From NCBI GenBank assembly GCA_020062665.1, contig JAGUVW010000040.1, positions 94,730 through 158,729 on the forward strand: a DNA stretch of 64,000 nucleotides. The letters are read 5' to 3'. Origin of the DNA: Pseudomonadales bacterium. Its GTDB lineage: Bacteria > Pseudomonadota > Gammaproteobacteria > Pseudomonadales > Ketobacteraceae. Position numbers and translations under genes: made by a program. Below, piece after piece: positions 24,625 to 34,290 of this stretch; the first letter of the stretch is position 1, and the number at the start of each line of letters is the position of its first letter. The notes below the pieces were generated by a model. That model had not been told where the DNA came from and did not search any database. It saw nothing but the letters and a program-made list of their open reading frames with translations.

Positions 24625-25665
24625 GTGGGCAATCCGTTACTCCGGATCCAGTTGCTGCGCAAGCTGTGGGTGCATCTGACCCCGCTGGAAATGTTCGGCC
24701 TGACCTCGCCGGATCGCGTGCAGCGCTCGGGCCAGGGCCTGGGGGATGTACGCCGTCGTGAACTTGCCAACCTGCTCAATATCGAGCGTCAACTGCATGA
24801 GCTGCGGCGCGGACATGCAGCCCTGGATACCGCCGGGCGTATCGTCAAAACGGCGGAAATCCGCGACATCAAGGAAGTGAAATTCTCGTCCATCATCGAA
24901 GGCACCGACGAGCAGGAAGTTCGCAACGAAGTATTGCCGGATCTGATCAAGCTGCTGGACGTAGCCGCCGAGATCAACCGGTTCGAGGCACTGGAACGTC
25001 TGCTGCGTCTGCAGAAACTCTATCTGCTGACCGAGCGCATCATTTTGGGGCTGGATATCGATGACGTCGACAAGGGCGCCATCGACCGGCGCTGGTTCAA
25101 TCGCTGGAAGCTGAATGCCTGCGAGATTTCGAACGGTGCGCTGCAGCAGCTGTGGGCCCGGATTCTGGTTCGGGAGTTGAGTAACCCTGGCAGCACCAGT
25201 CTCAAAGCATTGGAATACCTGGCCTTTTTCACACTGGAGGACGCCGAGAACCTGAACCGTCTGGCGTCCTGGGCCTGTGGGGATTTCGTCTATCGCAGCG
25301 CGTTGCAGGCGTTGCCGGATCACTTCGATTCCGAACTGTTCGAGCGTCTGGAAGAACAGGGCATCGTGCGCGGTGTGCTGGGCAAAGTGCTGTCCCGGTC
25401 GCTGGTGAGCGAAATCGACGACGGCTTCCGCTGCCGCCTTATCATCGCCGACCGCTGCATTACCATCACCTCGACACAACCCCGCAATGAGCTGCACGTG
25501 CCCGCGTATATGATTACCCATGTGGGGCGGGAGCTGCTGAGCCTGGTGGCACCGCCGGTGGATCAGGCTTACCTGGAGCTGGTGGTGCAGGATCTGCAGG
25601 CCCGGGGCATGAGCCTTCAAGTCACTGAAATGTCACAGGATAGATTCAGTCAGCAAACCGGATAA
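24625..25665 (+). CDS. DUF2806-like protein
   Basis: A 346-residue, mostly helical protein with no signal peptide. The central block DRRWFNRWKLNACEISNGALQQLWARILVRELSNPGS-like region (about 152-192, here described by its ends DRRWFNRW and LWARIL) is the typical core of DUF2806, followed by a typical ALEYLAFFTLEDAENL. The GTG start has a caggggg site. The gene precedes the large c-di-GMP protein by about 90 bases on the same strand. No biochemical role is known to me. Confidence 0.65.
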   Translation: MGNPLLRIQLLRKLWVHLTPLEMFGLTSPDRVQRSGQGLGDVRRRELANLLNIERQLHELRRGHAALDTAGRIVKTAEIRDIKEVKFSSIIEGTDEQEVRNEVLPDLIKLLDVAAEINRFEALERLLRLQKLYLLTERIILGLDIDDVDKGAIDRRWFNRWKLNACEISNGALQQLWARILVRELSNPGSTSLKALEYLAFFTLEDAENLNRLASWACGDFVYRSALQALPDHFDSELFERLEEQGIVRGVLGKVLSRSLVSEIDDGFRCRLIIADRCITITSTQPRNELHVPAYMITHVGRELLSLVAPPVDQAYLELVVQDLQARGMSLQVTEMSQDRFSQQTG

Positions 25666-25752
25666 ATCTTCGCCGGTTCCTTTCATTCCCGGAAATTTGA
25701 CTAAACTTGTTCATATGAATGCTTGGTCATCTATGAACAGGGCAGGTGTGCG

Positions 25753-28700
25753 GTGGAGAAGCGGAAGTTCCCACGACAAGGTCTGGGGGTCGAGGCAATT
25801 TATGTCATCGATAATGACAATGCCTGTACTGGCGTCATCCATGATTTCAGTCAGGATGGTTTGTTCATCACCTTTGGCGACGACGGCCAGTTCGAGGATA
25901 TCCGCCGCCAGCGCGTGCTGATGGGCGCCAAGGTCGAGATCATCGTTCCTATCGACGGCAAGCAGACCACCTTTCACACCACGCTTGTTCATATCAACGA
26001 AAGCGGAATGGGCGTGACCTACACCGGCAACAAGTTCCGCGCCTTCCAGCAGCTGGTTCAGGCCCGTCAGCAAACGATGTCTGCCGACGACGAAACCGCC
26101 CGCGCGATTGTTGAAGGCCAGCGCGTTACCGATGAGTCCCGCCGCCTGAAAATCCTCAACGCCTGCAATGCGCACGTGAAGGAATTCATGGATGAGATGC
26201 TGCATGAATTTCTCAATGTGCTCGAAGACAACCTGCTCAAGGAAGCAGGCAAGCAGAAGAATGATGCGGCGCAGCACCCGTATTTCGACGCCATGGCCCA
26301 TTTCAAGCGGCAGCACAAAGCATTGCCGGGCCTTGTCATTGGCAAGATCACAGCCGACGCGCAGGATATTGTCCACGGCCGCTACAAGCCGCCTGCAACG
26401 GGAGCCGTGTCTGGCAATGGTGATCAACATCTGTCGCTGGTGGAAAAAAGTGATTTTGAAGAATGGCTGATTGTGCGGGTTGTCGTGTCGCGTGCAGATT
26501 TGCAGCTGCGCGAACCGCTCATCGAAGTTCAGCTGCGCCTTGATGCCGCGTTTGGCAAAGACGATGGCAAACGTCTGCTTAATCCATTTTCGCCTGCCAT
26601 GATCACGCAGGCGTTCCATGGTGCCATTCATGGGTTTCATCTGACCGCCACCGTGGAACGGCTGGTGTTCAAAGTGTTTCAGGATGTGGTTCTGAACAAC
26701 CTGGCGCGACTTTACAAAGGATTGAATGCCATCTTTGTGAAGCATGGAGTGTTGCCGGATATCGATGTCACCCGTTACCTGGCGGCAGAAGCAATGAAGC
26801 GCAATCGAGCCAGTCAGGCGCCATCGCCCAGCGGCGCGAATGCGGTGACACCTGCAAACGTAGCGACAGCTTCTGAACCGGCAGCCGCTCGCCCTGTTGC
26901 GGGTAGTGGCGCATCTGCGGCCAGTGCAGCGCCAGCCACAGGTGCAATGTCGTCTGCACAAAGTGCGCCGGGCTCGGCGACACCGGGTTCCTCGTTCCAG
27001 GCCCTGAAAGAAGGGCTCGAACGTGCCCGGCATGCCTATTCCGCTGCATCGCGGCTGATGAAATTGCAGCGCACAAAGGACGAGGGTTCACCCCAGTCGC
27101 TGCGTCACGAGACGCCGGCAACGCCCGCTGACCCGCAGATCACGCAGCAGGCCATTCGCACGCTCAACGGCGTGCAACAGCAGTTGCTGGACAATGAGAT
27201 CACACTCAACGAACCAGGATCGCTGGTGCGGTACATGGTTCAGCTTTCCCAGGAAGACGGCGTTACATTGACGGAACAGGAAGTGGAATCCGCCGAGGTG
27301 GTGGAAAACCTGTTCAGCAATATTGTGGATCATCAACGCATCGTACCCGATCTGAAACCTGAACTGCGCAAACTAGAAGTGCCGATTCTGAAAGTTCTGC
27401 TGCAGGATCCCCGGCTGTTCTCCTCCGAATATCATCCCGCGCGTCAGTTCGTAAACTATGTCGCGCTGTTGGCAGACAAGGAAAGTGTCAACCTCAATTC
27501 CAACCGTCCGACCATTCTGGACAGTATTCGCATCGTGCTGACCAGCCCCCTGGAAGGCAATGAAGCCTTTGTCGAGGGATTGTCTCGTCTCGATAAAGTG
27601 GTCGATCGGGAAAAGAAAATCATCGAACGCAACCTTGCCCGGGTGACTGAAGCCTGTGAAGGCCAGCAGCGTATCCAGATGGCGAACAATCGCGTCGAAC
27701 GGGAGTTGGCAGAGCGTCTGCAGGGCAGATCCATTCCGCGTATTTTCAACGAACTGCTGGTGGGCGGCTGGAAAGATCTGATGCGGCTTTGCTATCTGCG
27801 CGAGGGCGTGGAGAGCCGAGCCTGGGAAATGACGCTGGTGGTGGTGGATCAGCTGATGGTTCGCCTGGTGTCAGGGGAATACGATGAAAGCAAGCTGCTG
27901 TTCAAAGCGGAAGAATTGCAGAAGCTGATCGAGAAAGGACTGTCCAAGGTGCCCGACAGCAAGGGGAGAAACGCGGATATCATCGCCCAGCTCCGGGAAA
28001 TGCTGGTGCAGGGTATTGCCGCCGACACCGAGATGGTGGTCTATGAAGCCGTCGAACGCCCAGGGCAGGCGACTCCCGCGCAGAGTGTGGCACCCGAGGC
28101 GGACGATAAATCCATGCAGCGCTGGATTGTGCGCGCGCGCAAACTGAAAGAAGGACAGTGGCTGGAATTCGATGCTATGTCGTCCACATCGCATCTGTAC
28201 CAGATTGCCTGGATCGCCGAACACCAAACCCGCTTCGTGTTTGTGAATCACCACGGCATGAAGGTTTCAGACATGGCGCTGGAAGAAGTGGCGCAAAAAC
28301 TCAAGTCAGGTGAACTCGTTGTGCTGAGTGACGCCGTTTTGCCGGCGGTGGAAAACGGGTTGGATTCCCTGGTGCAGAAAATTTACGACCAACTGGCGCT
28401 CGAATCCGCGCACGATCAGCTTACCGGCATGAAAACCCGCAAGGAATTCGAGCGCTGCCTGGCACAAAGCGTGGCGCGGGCGAAGCAATACGATAAACAA
28501 TACGTGCTGATCTATCTGGATATCACCCAGTTCAAGGTCATCAACAATACCTGTGGCTACGAGGCAGGCGACAACCTGCTGCGCGATATCGGTACCCGAT
28601 TCCGCAGCGTATTGAACAAGGATGCCACCGCAGGCCGTATCGGCGGGAACGAATTTGGTGTGATTGCCATGGTGGATTCCGATCAGCATGGTTTTCAGAT

Positions 28701-29688
28701 TGCGACTGAACTCAAGGCAGCAGTGGAAGAAAAACGGTTCATTGCCGGTGGGCAGAGTTTTGTCATCGAAACCGTCACATCGATGCTTACCTTTGACAGG
28801 CACAACGATCAGGTGCTGGAGTTGCTGCGTTCCGTGGAATCCGCAGTGGCCATCGCCAAGAAGCTAGGGCACAGGGAGATTCAGGTCGTCACGCAGGGCG
28901 ACAGCCGCATCGAAGAACGTGACGAAGTGATGGCCTGGGTGGCACGCATCAATCGTGCCCTCGATATGAATACACTGAAGCTGCGCTGCCAGAAAATCGC
29001 ACCGGTGGAGGAGGGCGGCGATGTTCTTCCCCATTACGAAGTGCTGCTCACTGTGGTGGACGACAAGGGTGAGCATTTGCCGCCCGCCGATTTCATTCGC
29101 GCAGCGGAAGAGTACAGCCGCATGGCTGCCGTGGATCGCTGGGTTATCGACACCGTATTGCGCTGGATGACCAATCACAAGGAAAAACTCTCCACCATCG
29201 GTGGCTTCTCGATCAATCTGTCTGGCCACTCCATGAATGATGATTCTTTCCTGGACTTCATGTTCGAGAATCTGGTGCGCTACGGCGTTCCACGTGACAA
29301 GTTGATTTTTGAAGTGACGGAAACAACGGCGGTAGCGAATCTGGAAGACGCGGCCGATTTCATCAAGGAAATGCGCGGTATCGGCTGCAGGTTCTCACTC
29401 GATGACTTCGGCGCGGGCCAGTCGTCGTATGCCTATCTCAAGAAATTGCCGGTGGATTTCATCAAGATCGATGGCGCATTCGTCAAGAATATCGCCGAAG
29501 ACGATGTGGATTATGCGCTGGTCAAATCCATTACCGAAATGGGACACTTCCTCAACAAAAAGATCATCGCCGAGTACGTTTCCGACAAGGAAATCATGGA
29601 GGTGGTCAAGGATATCGGTGTCGACTATGTGCAGGGCTACTATCTGGGCAAGCCCCGCTTCATGGAAGACCTCGCCATGTCGATCTGA
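25753..29688 (+). CDS. Large PilZ-DUF1631-GGDEF-EAL cyclic-di-GMP protein
   Basis: A 1311-residue soluble protein. An N-terminal PilZ-like domain (about 1-110, opening MEKRKFPRQ) is followed by a long DUF1631 region (about 130-830, with an Ala/Pro/Ser-rich linker near 355-420). Then come a GGDEF domain (about 900-1050) and an EAL domain (about 1070-1305). The GGDEF signature is GGNEF, so cyclase activity is doubtful. The EAL domain keeps its catalytic set: Glu in EVLL, Asn in INLS, Glu in FEVTE, the pair in LDDFG, Lys in FIKIDG, Glu in AEYV and Gln in VQGYY. Net phosphodiesterase activity is likely. The GTG at 25753 has cagggcagg ahead. A DUF1631-only paralogue is at 52348-54648. Confidence 0.9.
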   Translation: MEKRKFPRQGLGVEAIYVIDNDNACTGVIHDFSQDGLFITFGDDGQFEDIRRQRVLMGAKVEIIVPIDGKQTTFHTTLVHINESGMGVTYTGNKFRAFQQLVQARQQTMSADDETARAIVEGQRVTDESRRLKILNACNAHVKEFMDEMLHEFLNVLEDNLLKEAGKQKNDAAQHPYFDAMAHFKRQHKALPGLVIGKITADAQDIVHGRYKPPATGAVSGNGDQHLSLVEKSDFEEWLIVRVVVSRADLQLREPLIEVQLRLDAAFGKDDGKRLLNPFSPAMITQAFHGAIHGFHLTATVERLVFKVFQDVVLNNLARLYKGLNAIFVKHGVLPDIDVTRYLAAEAMKRNRASQAPSPSGANAVTPANVATASEPAAARPVAGSGASAASAAPATGAMSSAQSAPGSATPGSSFQALKEGLERARHAYSAASRLMKLQRTKDEGSPQSLRHETPATPADPQITQQAIRTLNGVQQQLLDNEITLNEPGSLVRYMVQLSQEDGVTLTEQEVESAEVVENLFSNIVDHQRIVPDLKPELRKLEVPILKVLLQDPRLFSSEYHPARQFVNYVALLADKESVNLNSNRPTILDSIRIVLTSPLEGNEAFVEGLSRLDKVVDREKKIIERNLARVTEACEGQQRIQMANNRVERELAERLQGRSIPRIFNELLVGGWKDLMRLCYLREGVESRAWEMTLVVVDQLMVRLVSGEYDESKLLFKAEELQKLIEKGLSKVPDSKGRNADIIAQLREMLVQGIAADTEMVVYEAVERPGQATPAQSVAPEADDKSMQRWIVRARKLKEGQWLEFDAMSSTSHLYQIAWIAEHQTRFVFVNHHGMKVSDMALEEVAQKLKSGELVVLSDAVLPAVENGLDSLVQKIYDQLALESAHDQLTGMKTRKEFERCLAQSVARAKQYDKQYVLIYLDITQFKVINNTCGYEAGDNLLRDIGTRFRSVLNKDATAGRIGGNEFGVIAMVDSDQHGFQIATELKAAVEEKRFIAGGQSFVIETVTSMLTFDRHNDQVLELLRSVESAVAIAKKLGHREIQVVTQGDSRIEERDEVMAWVARINRALDMNTLKLRCQKIAPVEEGGDVLPHYEVLLTVVDDKGEHLPPADFIRAAEEYSRMAAVDRWVIDTVLRWMTNHKEKLSTIGGFSINLSGHSMNDDSFLDFMFENLVRYGVPRDKLIFEVTETTAVANLEDAADFIKEMRGIGCRFSLDDFGAGQSSYAYLKKLPVDFIKIDGAFVKNIAEDDVDYALVKSITEMGHFLNKKIIAEYVSDKEIMEVVKDIGVDYVQGYYLGKPRFMEDLAMSI

Positions 29689-29772
29689 GTGGCGAATGAA
29701 AGCCGCAGCGGATTGACCTGCGGCAGCAAAACGTTGTTAATAGTGCCTGCATTCACCAGGAATCAGGGCCCA

Positions 29773-30780
29773 ATGAAATTCAACAAGGACAAGCTTCGCA
29801 GCAGCCGGGAAACGCCGTTCCTCGTCATCGATTTCATGATGCTGGGGCTGGTGTTCATCAATCTGGCCTGGCTGTTGTTCGATACGCTGTTCACCAGCAA
29901 GCTGGTAAGGCAGGCACTGGAATGGCTGTCACCGACTTTCACTGAGTTCTATGCCAGCGAAATTCATGTCAATTTCATTCTCTATGATCTGGCCTTTGTG
30001 GCGGTATTCCTGACGGAATTTGTGATTCGTTGGGGTTTTGCCATTCGTAACCAGACCTATCACCGCTGGTTCTTCTATCCCTTCGTGCACTGGTATGACC
30101 TGCTCGGGTGCATTCCGGTTGGTTCATTCCGCTGGTTGCGTCTGCTGCGGATCATTTCCATCGTCTATCGATTGCAGAAATACCAGATTATCGACATCTC
30201 GAATCTTTATCTTGTCCGCTTCGTCAGAAAGTACATGAACGTGTTAGTGGAGGAGCTGAGTGATCGCGTGGTCATCCATGTTATCGACGGCATTCAGGAC
30301 GAGATTTCAGTTGGCACGCCAGTGATGGAGAAAATCGTGCAGCAGGTGATATTGCCGAACAAGCCGCTGGTGATCGAGTGGATCGCGTCTCGCATCAATG
30401 ATCTTGCCGACAATGTGTATCAACCACGCCGGCCTGATCTAAAACTCTACATTGATGGCGTGATTGCATCATCTATCGCTCAGGATCAGAAGGTCGCCGC
30501 TCTCGAAAAATTGCCGGTGATCGGTCAGGCAGTGACAGAAATCATAGAAACCACGGTGAGCGATATCGTGTTCAACGTACTGGATCGCGTGGTAATGGAT
30601 ATCGGTGCCGAAGAAACCGATATTTGGGTGCGTGACATCACCGATCAGGTGATCGCCCGTCTGTTGCAGCCAAGTGCACAGTTGAATGCAGCCGGCAGGG
30701 ATGTGCTGATCGATATTCTTGATGTGGTCAAAGATGAAGTCCGCATCCAGCGTTGGAAATTGAAGGAAGTCACGCCATGA
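29773..30780 (+). CDS. Voltage-sensor-like membrane protein without a pore domain
   Basis: A 335-residue protein whose first about 140 residues look like the S1-S4 voltage sensor of cation channels. S1 is around 17-40; S2, around 67-92, has the typical LTEFVIRW; S3 is around 100-118 (WYDLLGCIP). S4 carries Arg at 120, 123 and 126, with another at 133 (FRWLRLLRIISIVYRL). Beyond S4 there is no further membrane pair and no GYG-type selectivity filter. Instead about 190 residues form an amphipathic helical domain. Family members are sometimes annotated as ion transporters. The ATG at 29773 follows caggg. The amidase start overlaps its stop, so the two are probably coupled. Confidence 0.7.
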   Translation: MKFNKDKLRSSRETPFLVIDFMMLGLVFINLAWLLFDTLFTSKLVRQALEWLSPTFTEFYASEIHVNFILYDLAFVAVFLTEFVIRWGFAIRNQTYHRWFFYPFVHWYDLLGCIPVGSFRWLRLLRIISIVYRLQKYQIIDISNLYLVRFVRKYMNVLVEELSDRVVIHVIDGIQDEISVGTPVMEKIVQQVILPNKPLVIEWIASRINDLADNVYQPRRPDLKLYIDGVIASSIAQDQKVAALEKLPVIGQAVTEIIETTVSDIVFNVLDRVVMDIGAEETDIWVRDITDQVIARLLQPSAQLNAAGRDVLIDILDVVKDEVRIQRWKLKEVTP

Positions 30781-32264
30781 TTCATTTTGATGAATATCGC
30801 CAATGGGATGCAGTCGCGATGGCTGAGCGCGTGCAGAAGGGCGATGTCACCGCAATGGAGCTGCTGGAGTGTGCGCACGCTCGCCACTGCGCAGTTAACG
30901 CAGACATCAATGCGATTATCAATCCGATGTTCTTCAATGCCCGTCGCTATCTGCGCAAGAGCCAACCTGAGGGAGCGTTGGCAGGCGTGCCGATGGTGCT
31001 CAAGGATTTGCTCGGGCATTTCCCCGGTGTTCCCACCAGCGGTGGCTCCCGCTCATCGCAGTACGTCATGCAGACGATACCGTCTACGTTGGTGTCTCGG
31101 CTGTGCGAGCAGGGCGCCGTGATCATAGGAAAAACCAACACGCCGGAGTTCGGGCTGTTGGCTACCACTGAAAATACGGCATTTGGGGTGACGCGCAATC
31201 CCTGGCATCGCGAGCGTACTGCAGGTGGCTCCAGTGGTGGCACAGCGGCCGCGGTGTCGGCCGGAATCGTGCCTGTCGGTACTGCGGGTGATGGTGGTGG
31301 TTCCATCCGGATACCGGCATCCTGCTGTGGCTTGTTCGGGTTGAAGCCCACTCGTGGCCTGGTGCCGTCAGGGCCGGAATTTGGCGAAGTATGGGACGGC
31401 GCAGTAAGCGAACATGTGATCACCCGCAGCGTTCGTGATTCCGCCAGGGTATTGGATCAGATCGCAGGCCCGGACGATTTCTCGCACACACCGACAACAC
31501 CTGCCGCTACGAAATTCGAGGCATCGTTCCGCCACTCGCCGGGTAAATTGCGGGTTGCATTTTCCTGCGTATCACCATTGGGCGGCGCAGTGAGCATGAG
31601 CTGCGTGTCAGCTGTTCACCATGCAGCAAAGTTGCTGGAATCAATGGGTCATCATGTAGAAGAAGCCGCTCCCGTACTAAACGCGGACGACATCGTGAAA
31701 TCCTACACCGATATCTACATTGCTCACGTGACGGCGGAAATAGATCAACTTCAAACGATTCATGGTCGTCGCTATGCGATGCAAAGTGTCGAACCGCTGT
31801 CTTATTTTATCAGCCGCATCGGGCAACGCTTTTCCGCAGCGGCCCATCTGTTATCGCGACAGCGCTGGCCCCGTTTGCAGGGCGTCATGGCCGCGTTCCA
31901 TCAACAATATGACGTGTGGCTCACGCCTGTTTTGGCCGCGTCACCATATCCGCTGGGAGCGCTGTACTCTTCGCGGCTGGAGCAGCGACTGGCCACTGTT
32001 GCCAATCTCACGGGCCTGCATCGGCTCTTGCCAGTGAATATCCTCTATCAGGTCAGCAGCGAGCAGCTGAAAAAGGTTCCATTCACGCAGATAGCCAATC
32101 TTACCGGCCAACCTGCCATGTCCGTGCCGCTGTATTGGGATGATGCAAACCTCCCGGTAGGCGTGCAGTTCGTTGCACCGGTCGGTGGTGATTTGCGATT
32201 GTTGCAGCTGGCGTATCAACTGGAAGAAGCGCAGCCGTGGTTCAAGCGAGTACCGGCGCTTTGA
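30777..32264 (+). CDS. Amidase-signature family hydrolase
   Basis: A 495-residue amidase of the Ser-cisSer-Lys class. Catalytic Lys is in MVLKDLLG (about 79), the cis-Ser is in the glycine-serine stretch AGGSSGGTAAAV (about 155), and the nucleophile Ser is in GDGGGSIRIPASCCG (about 176). It is related to GatA, but no gatB or gatC is adjacent, so a general amide hydrolase is more likely than tRNA amidation. The start codon overlaps the stop of the membrane protein (ATGA). The gene converges directly with the HD-GYP gene, with no gap. The substrate is unknown. Confidence 0.87.
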   Translation: MIHFDEYRQWDAVAMAERVQKGDVTAMELLECAHARHCAVNADINAIINPMFFNARRYLRKSQPEGALAGVPMVLKDLLGHFPGVPTSGGSRSSQYVMQTIPSTLVSRLCEQGAVIIGKTNTPEFGLLATTENTAFGVTRNPWHRERTAGGSSGGTAAAVSAGIVPVGTAGDGGGSIRIPASCCGLFGLKPTRGLVPSGPEFGEVWDGAVSEHVITRSVRDSARVLDQIAGPDDFSHTPTTPAATKFEASFRHSPGKLRVAFSCVSPLGGAVSMSCVSAVHHAAKLLESMGHHVEEAAPVLNADDIVKSYTDIYIAHVTAEIDQLQTIHGRRYAMQSVEPLSYFISRIGQRFSAAAHLLSRQRWPRLQGVMAAFHQQYDVWLTPVLAASPYPLGALYSSRLEQRLATVANLTGLHRLLPVNILYQVSSEQLKKVPFTQIANLTGQPAMSVPLYWDDANLPVGVQFVAPVGGDLRLLQLAYQLEEAQPWFKRVPAL

Positions 32265-33608
32265 TCAATTGATGCTGTACTCATCTGCGGCGGGTGAGAT
32301 GTCCTGTTGAACTTCTTTCAGTCCCTGCTGAATGACAGATTTGAGTTTTTCATCCTTGATCGATTGCAGGAAAACATCGAGTGTCTTTTTGATGCGCAGG
32401 GTGTGCCACTCGATTTCATCCAGCATCAGCGTGACATCATCCACTTCCCGATAGGCGAAGGTCAGTTTTTCCTTGCGAACCTGCTCCAGCCAACGCAGGT
32501 AACCCTCATCGAGAATGCCGGAGCCTCGCACGATTCGCAGAATCTGTACTAGGATAGTTCGCGCGCTGACCAGCAGCTTGTGATCGCTGCGATCCTTGAA
32601 TTGCGACATCAACGATTCCAGTCCCTGCAGCATATGGGACAACAGATCGTTCTTCTGTTTCAGCTTGTTGACCTCTCCATCGATGGTTTCGTTGGTCAGG
32701 AAGGGCTTTTCATCCAGGTCAGCATTTCTCAGCACCAGAATCAGCGCCTTGTAAGTGTCGTAGAAATGGCTTTCGCTATTGACCTGCAGCAGCGGCATCA
32801 GATCCCGCAGATTGCGCCCATTGGGCACCAAGCGTTTCCGGTACACCGCGATAACACTTTCCGCCAATGCCACCACCTGGCTTTCCAGTGTCAGCTGGTG
32901 GGCAAACCGCCCGTTGGGGTATCCGGTGCCATCGCAACGCTCGTGGTGTTCGAGCACAGCCTGTGCTATGGCGGGCTTGATGCCGTTTACGCTCTCCAAC
33001 ACCTTGTACGAGATCACAGTATGCGCTTGGATCTGACGCCACTCAGCCGGCGACAATTCTTCCTTTTTCTCCACCACCAGGGGATCGATATGCATCATGC
33101 CGATGTCGTGACACAAACCCGCCATGAAGCAGATTTCCACCTGCTGATCAGTCAGTTTCATCTTGATGGCCACCAGCACCGCCAGCCAGGTGACACTGAC
33201 GCTCTGCCAGTACAGCTTGGGCATCTGCTCGCGCATGACTGTCAGTTTCTGGCGAATGATGGGGTAACGTGCGTAGGCCGAACACAACTGCTTGATGGTA
33301 GGCTCGATGTTGGCGCGCTGATGAATCATCAGCACCTGAGGATACTGCTTCACAGCCGTCAGCAAATCCTTGAACAGCTCGGCAGCACCGAGACTGTTTG
33401 CAACGTCAACGCTGGACTCAATGGGTTTTACCAGTTTGAAGCGAACGATCTTGTCGGCGATTTTCTGATTGATGGGCGAGCCCTTGCGAACCAGAAGCAC
33501 GCCTTGATCGTTATAAATGTCTTCAGAGGCTATGATTTCCCTTTTTTCCCCCAGCAGGGTCAAACGCTCCGTGTACGCTTTGTCGTGCAACGGGTCGAAA
33601 TCAGTCAT
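32265..33608 (-). CDS. HD-GYP domain protein (probable c-di-GMP phosphodiesterase)
   Basis: A 447-residue protein with a central HD-GYP domain (about 130-270). It contains the metal pair LCHDIGMMH, a following HTVISYKVLE and the signature HHERCDGTGYPNG (GYP present). The N-terminal 110 residues are a small region not clearly like a receiver. The C-terminal 170 residues are helical, with no transmembrane segment. It should hydrolyse c-di-GMP. It lies about 90 bases downstream of yfiR on the same strand and may be the last gene of the tpsB-yfiR unit, placing a phosphodiesterase with a diguanylate cyclase control module. Confidence 0.85.
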   Translation of the reverse strand: MTDFDPLHDKAYTERLTLLGEKREIIASEDIYNDQGVLLVRKGSPINQKIADKIVRFKLVKPIESSVDVANSLGAAELFKDLLTAVKQYPQVLMIHQRANIEPTIKQLCSAYARYPIIRQKLTVMREQMPKLYWQSVSVTWLAVLVAIKMKLTDQQVEICFMAGLCHDIGMMHIDPLVVEKKEELSPAEWRQIQAHTVISYKVLESVNGIKPAIAQAVLEHHERCDGTGYPNGRFAHQLTLESQVVALAESVIAVYRKRLVPNGRNLRDLMPLLQVNSESHFYDTYKALILVLRNADLDEKPFLTNETIDGEVNKLKQKNDLLSHMLQGLESLMSQFKDRSDHKLLVSARTILVQILRIVRGSGILDEGYLRWLEQVRKEKLTFAYREVDDVTLMLDEIEWHTLRIKKTLDVFLQSIKDEKLKSVIQQGLKEVQQDISPAADEYSIN

Positions 33609-33695
33609 TTCGGGAATCTATATAGATAAACAGGCTGTATTAAGGCTAGCAGAGCGGCCCTGTTGAGCAAGGGAGCATTGGAGGAATATGCAATA

Positions 33696-34271
33696 TTACC
33701 TTTCGTTGATGATGCGGGCGAGAGCAAGCAGATCGGAGCTGATCAACAGACCGTTTTCGATGGCCTTGGCCAGGTTGATTTCGAAAGACTGCTGATCCGA
33801 TGTGCGCATGATGTTGACCACACCACCTCGAGTTGCAAAGTCCTCGGTGTTGCCAACGCTGAGCACGAACAAGTGATTAATATTCTTGAAGAACTTTTCC
33901 AGTTCGTTGGTGCGGTCGATGCCCACGAACAGAATGTGACAGCCGGCGCGAATCTTTTCGTAATCCGTCGTGCGGACAACATCGAGCACACGATCGCGAA
34001 TGGTGGCGCCGTTCACCATGTCGAGAAATTCCCCAAACGGAACAGCACCATACAGACACATCTTCAGCGGACTGGAAGGGGACGAAAATGCATCCTCCGG
34101 CCATTCGACAAAGTTGGCGAAGTTATAGAGAAACAGCGCCTTGACCTGATATTCCCTGACTTGCTGCAAATCATCATCGGCAAAAGTGCTCGGAGGCAGC
34201 GCCAACAGAACGCCGATCCAAAGATAAAAAGTTCCGATGCGGATTAGTTGTGTCAATGAATTGATTTTCAT
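33696..34271 (-). CDS. YfiR-like periplasmic protein (DUF4154)
   Basis: A 191-residue protein with a Sec signal peptide (cleavage near PPSTFA, about 31) and the YfiR/DUF4154 pattern: VKALFLYNFANFVEWPEDAF near the mature N-terminus, then CLYGAVPFG, CHILFVG and a final FEINLAKAIENGLLISSDLLALA. In Pseudomonas and E. coli, YfiR is a periplasmic repressor that holds the diguanylate cyclase YfiN/TpbB inactive. The YfiN-type gene is only 2 kb away on the other strand. Here yfiR is directly downstream of the tpsB gene (19 bases), not beside yfiN. The ATG at 34271 matches the signal peptide; an upstream extension is not credible. Confidence 0.85.
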   Translation of the reverse strand: MKINSLTQLIRIGTFYLWIGVLLALPPSTFADDDLQQVREYQVKALFLYNFANFVEWPEDAFSSPSSPLKMCLYGAVPFGEFLDMVNGATIRDRVLDVVRTTDYEKIRAGCHILFVGIDRTNELEKFFKNINHLFVLSVGNTEDFATRGGVVNIMRTSDQQSFEINLAKAIENGLLISSDLLALARIINER

Positions 34272-34290
34272 GATGAGCAATATTGTCGTC

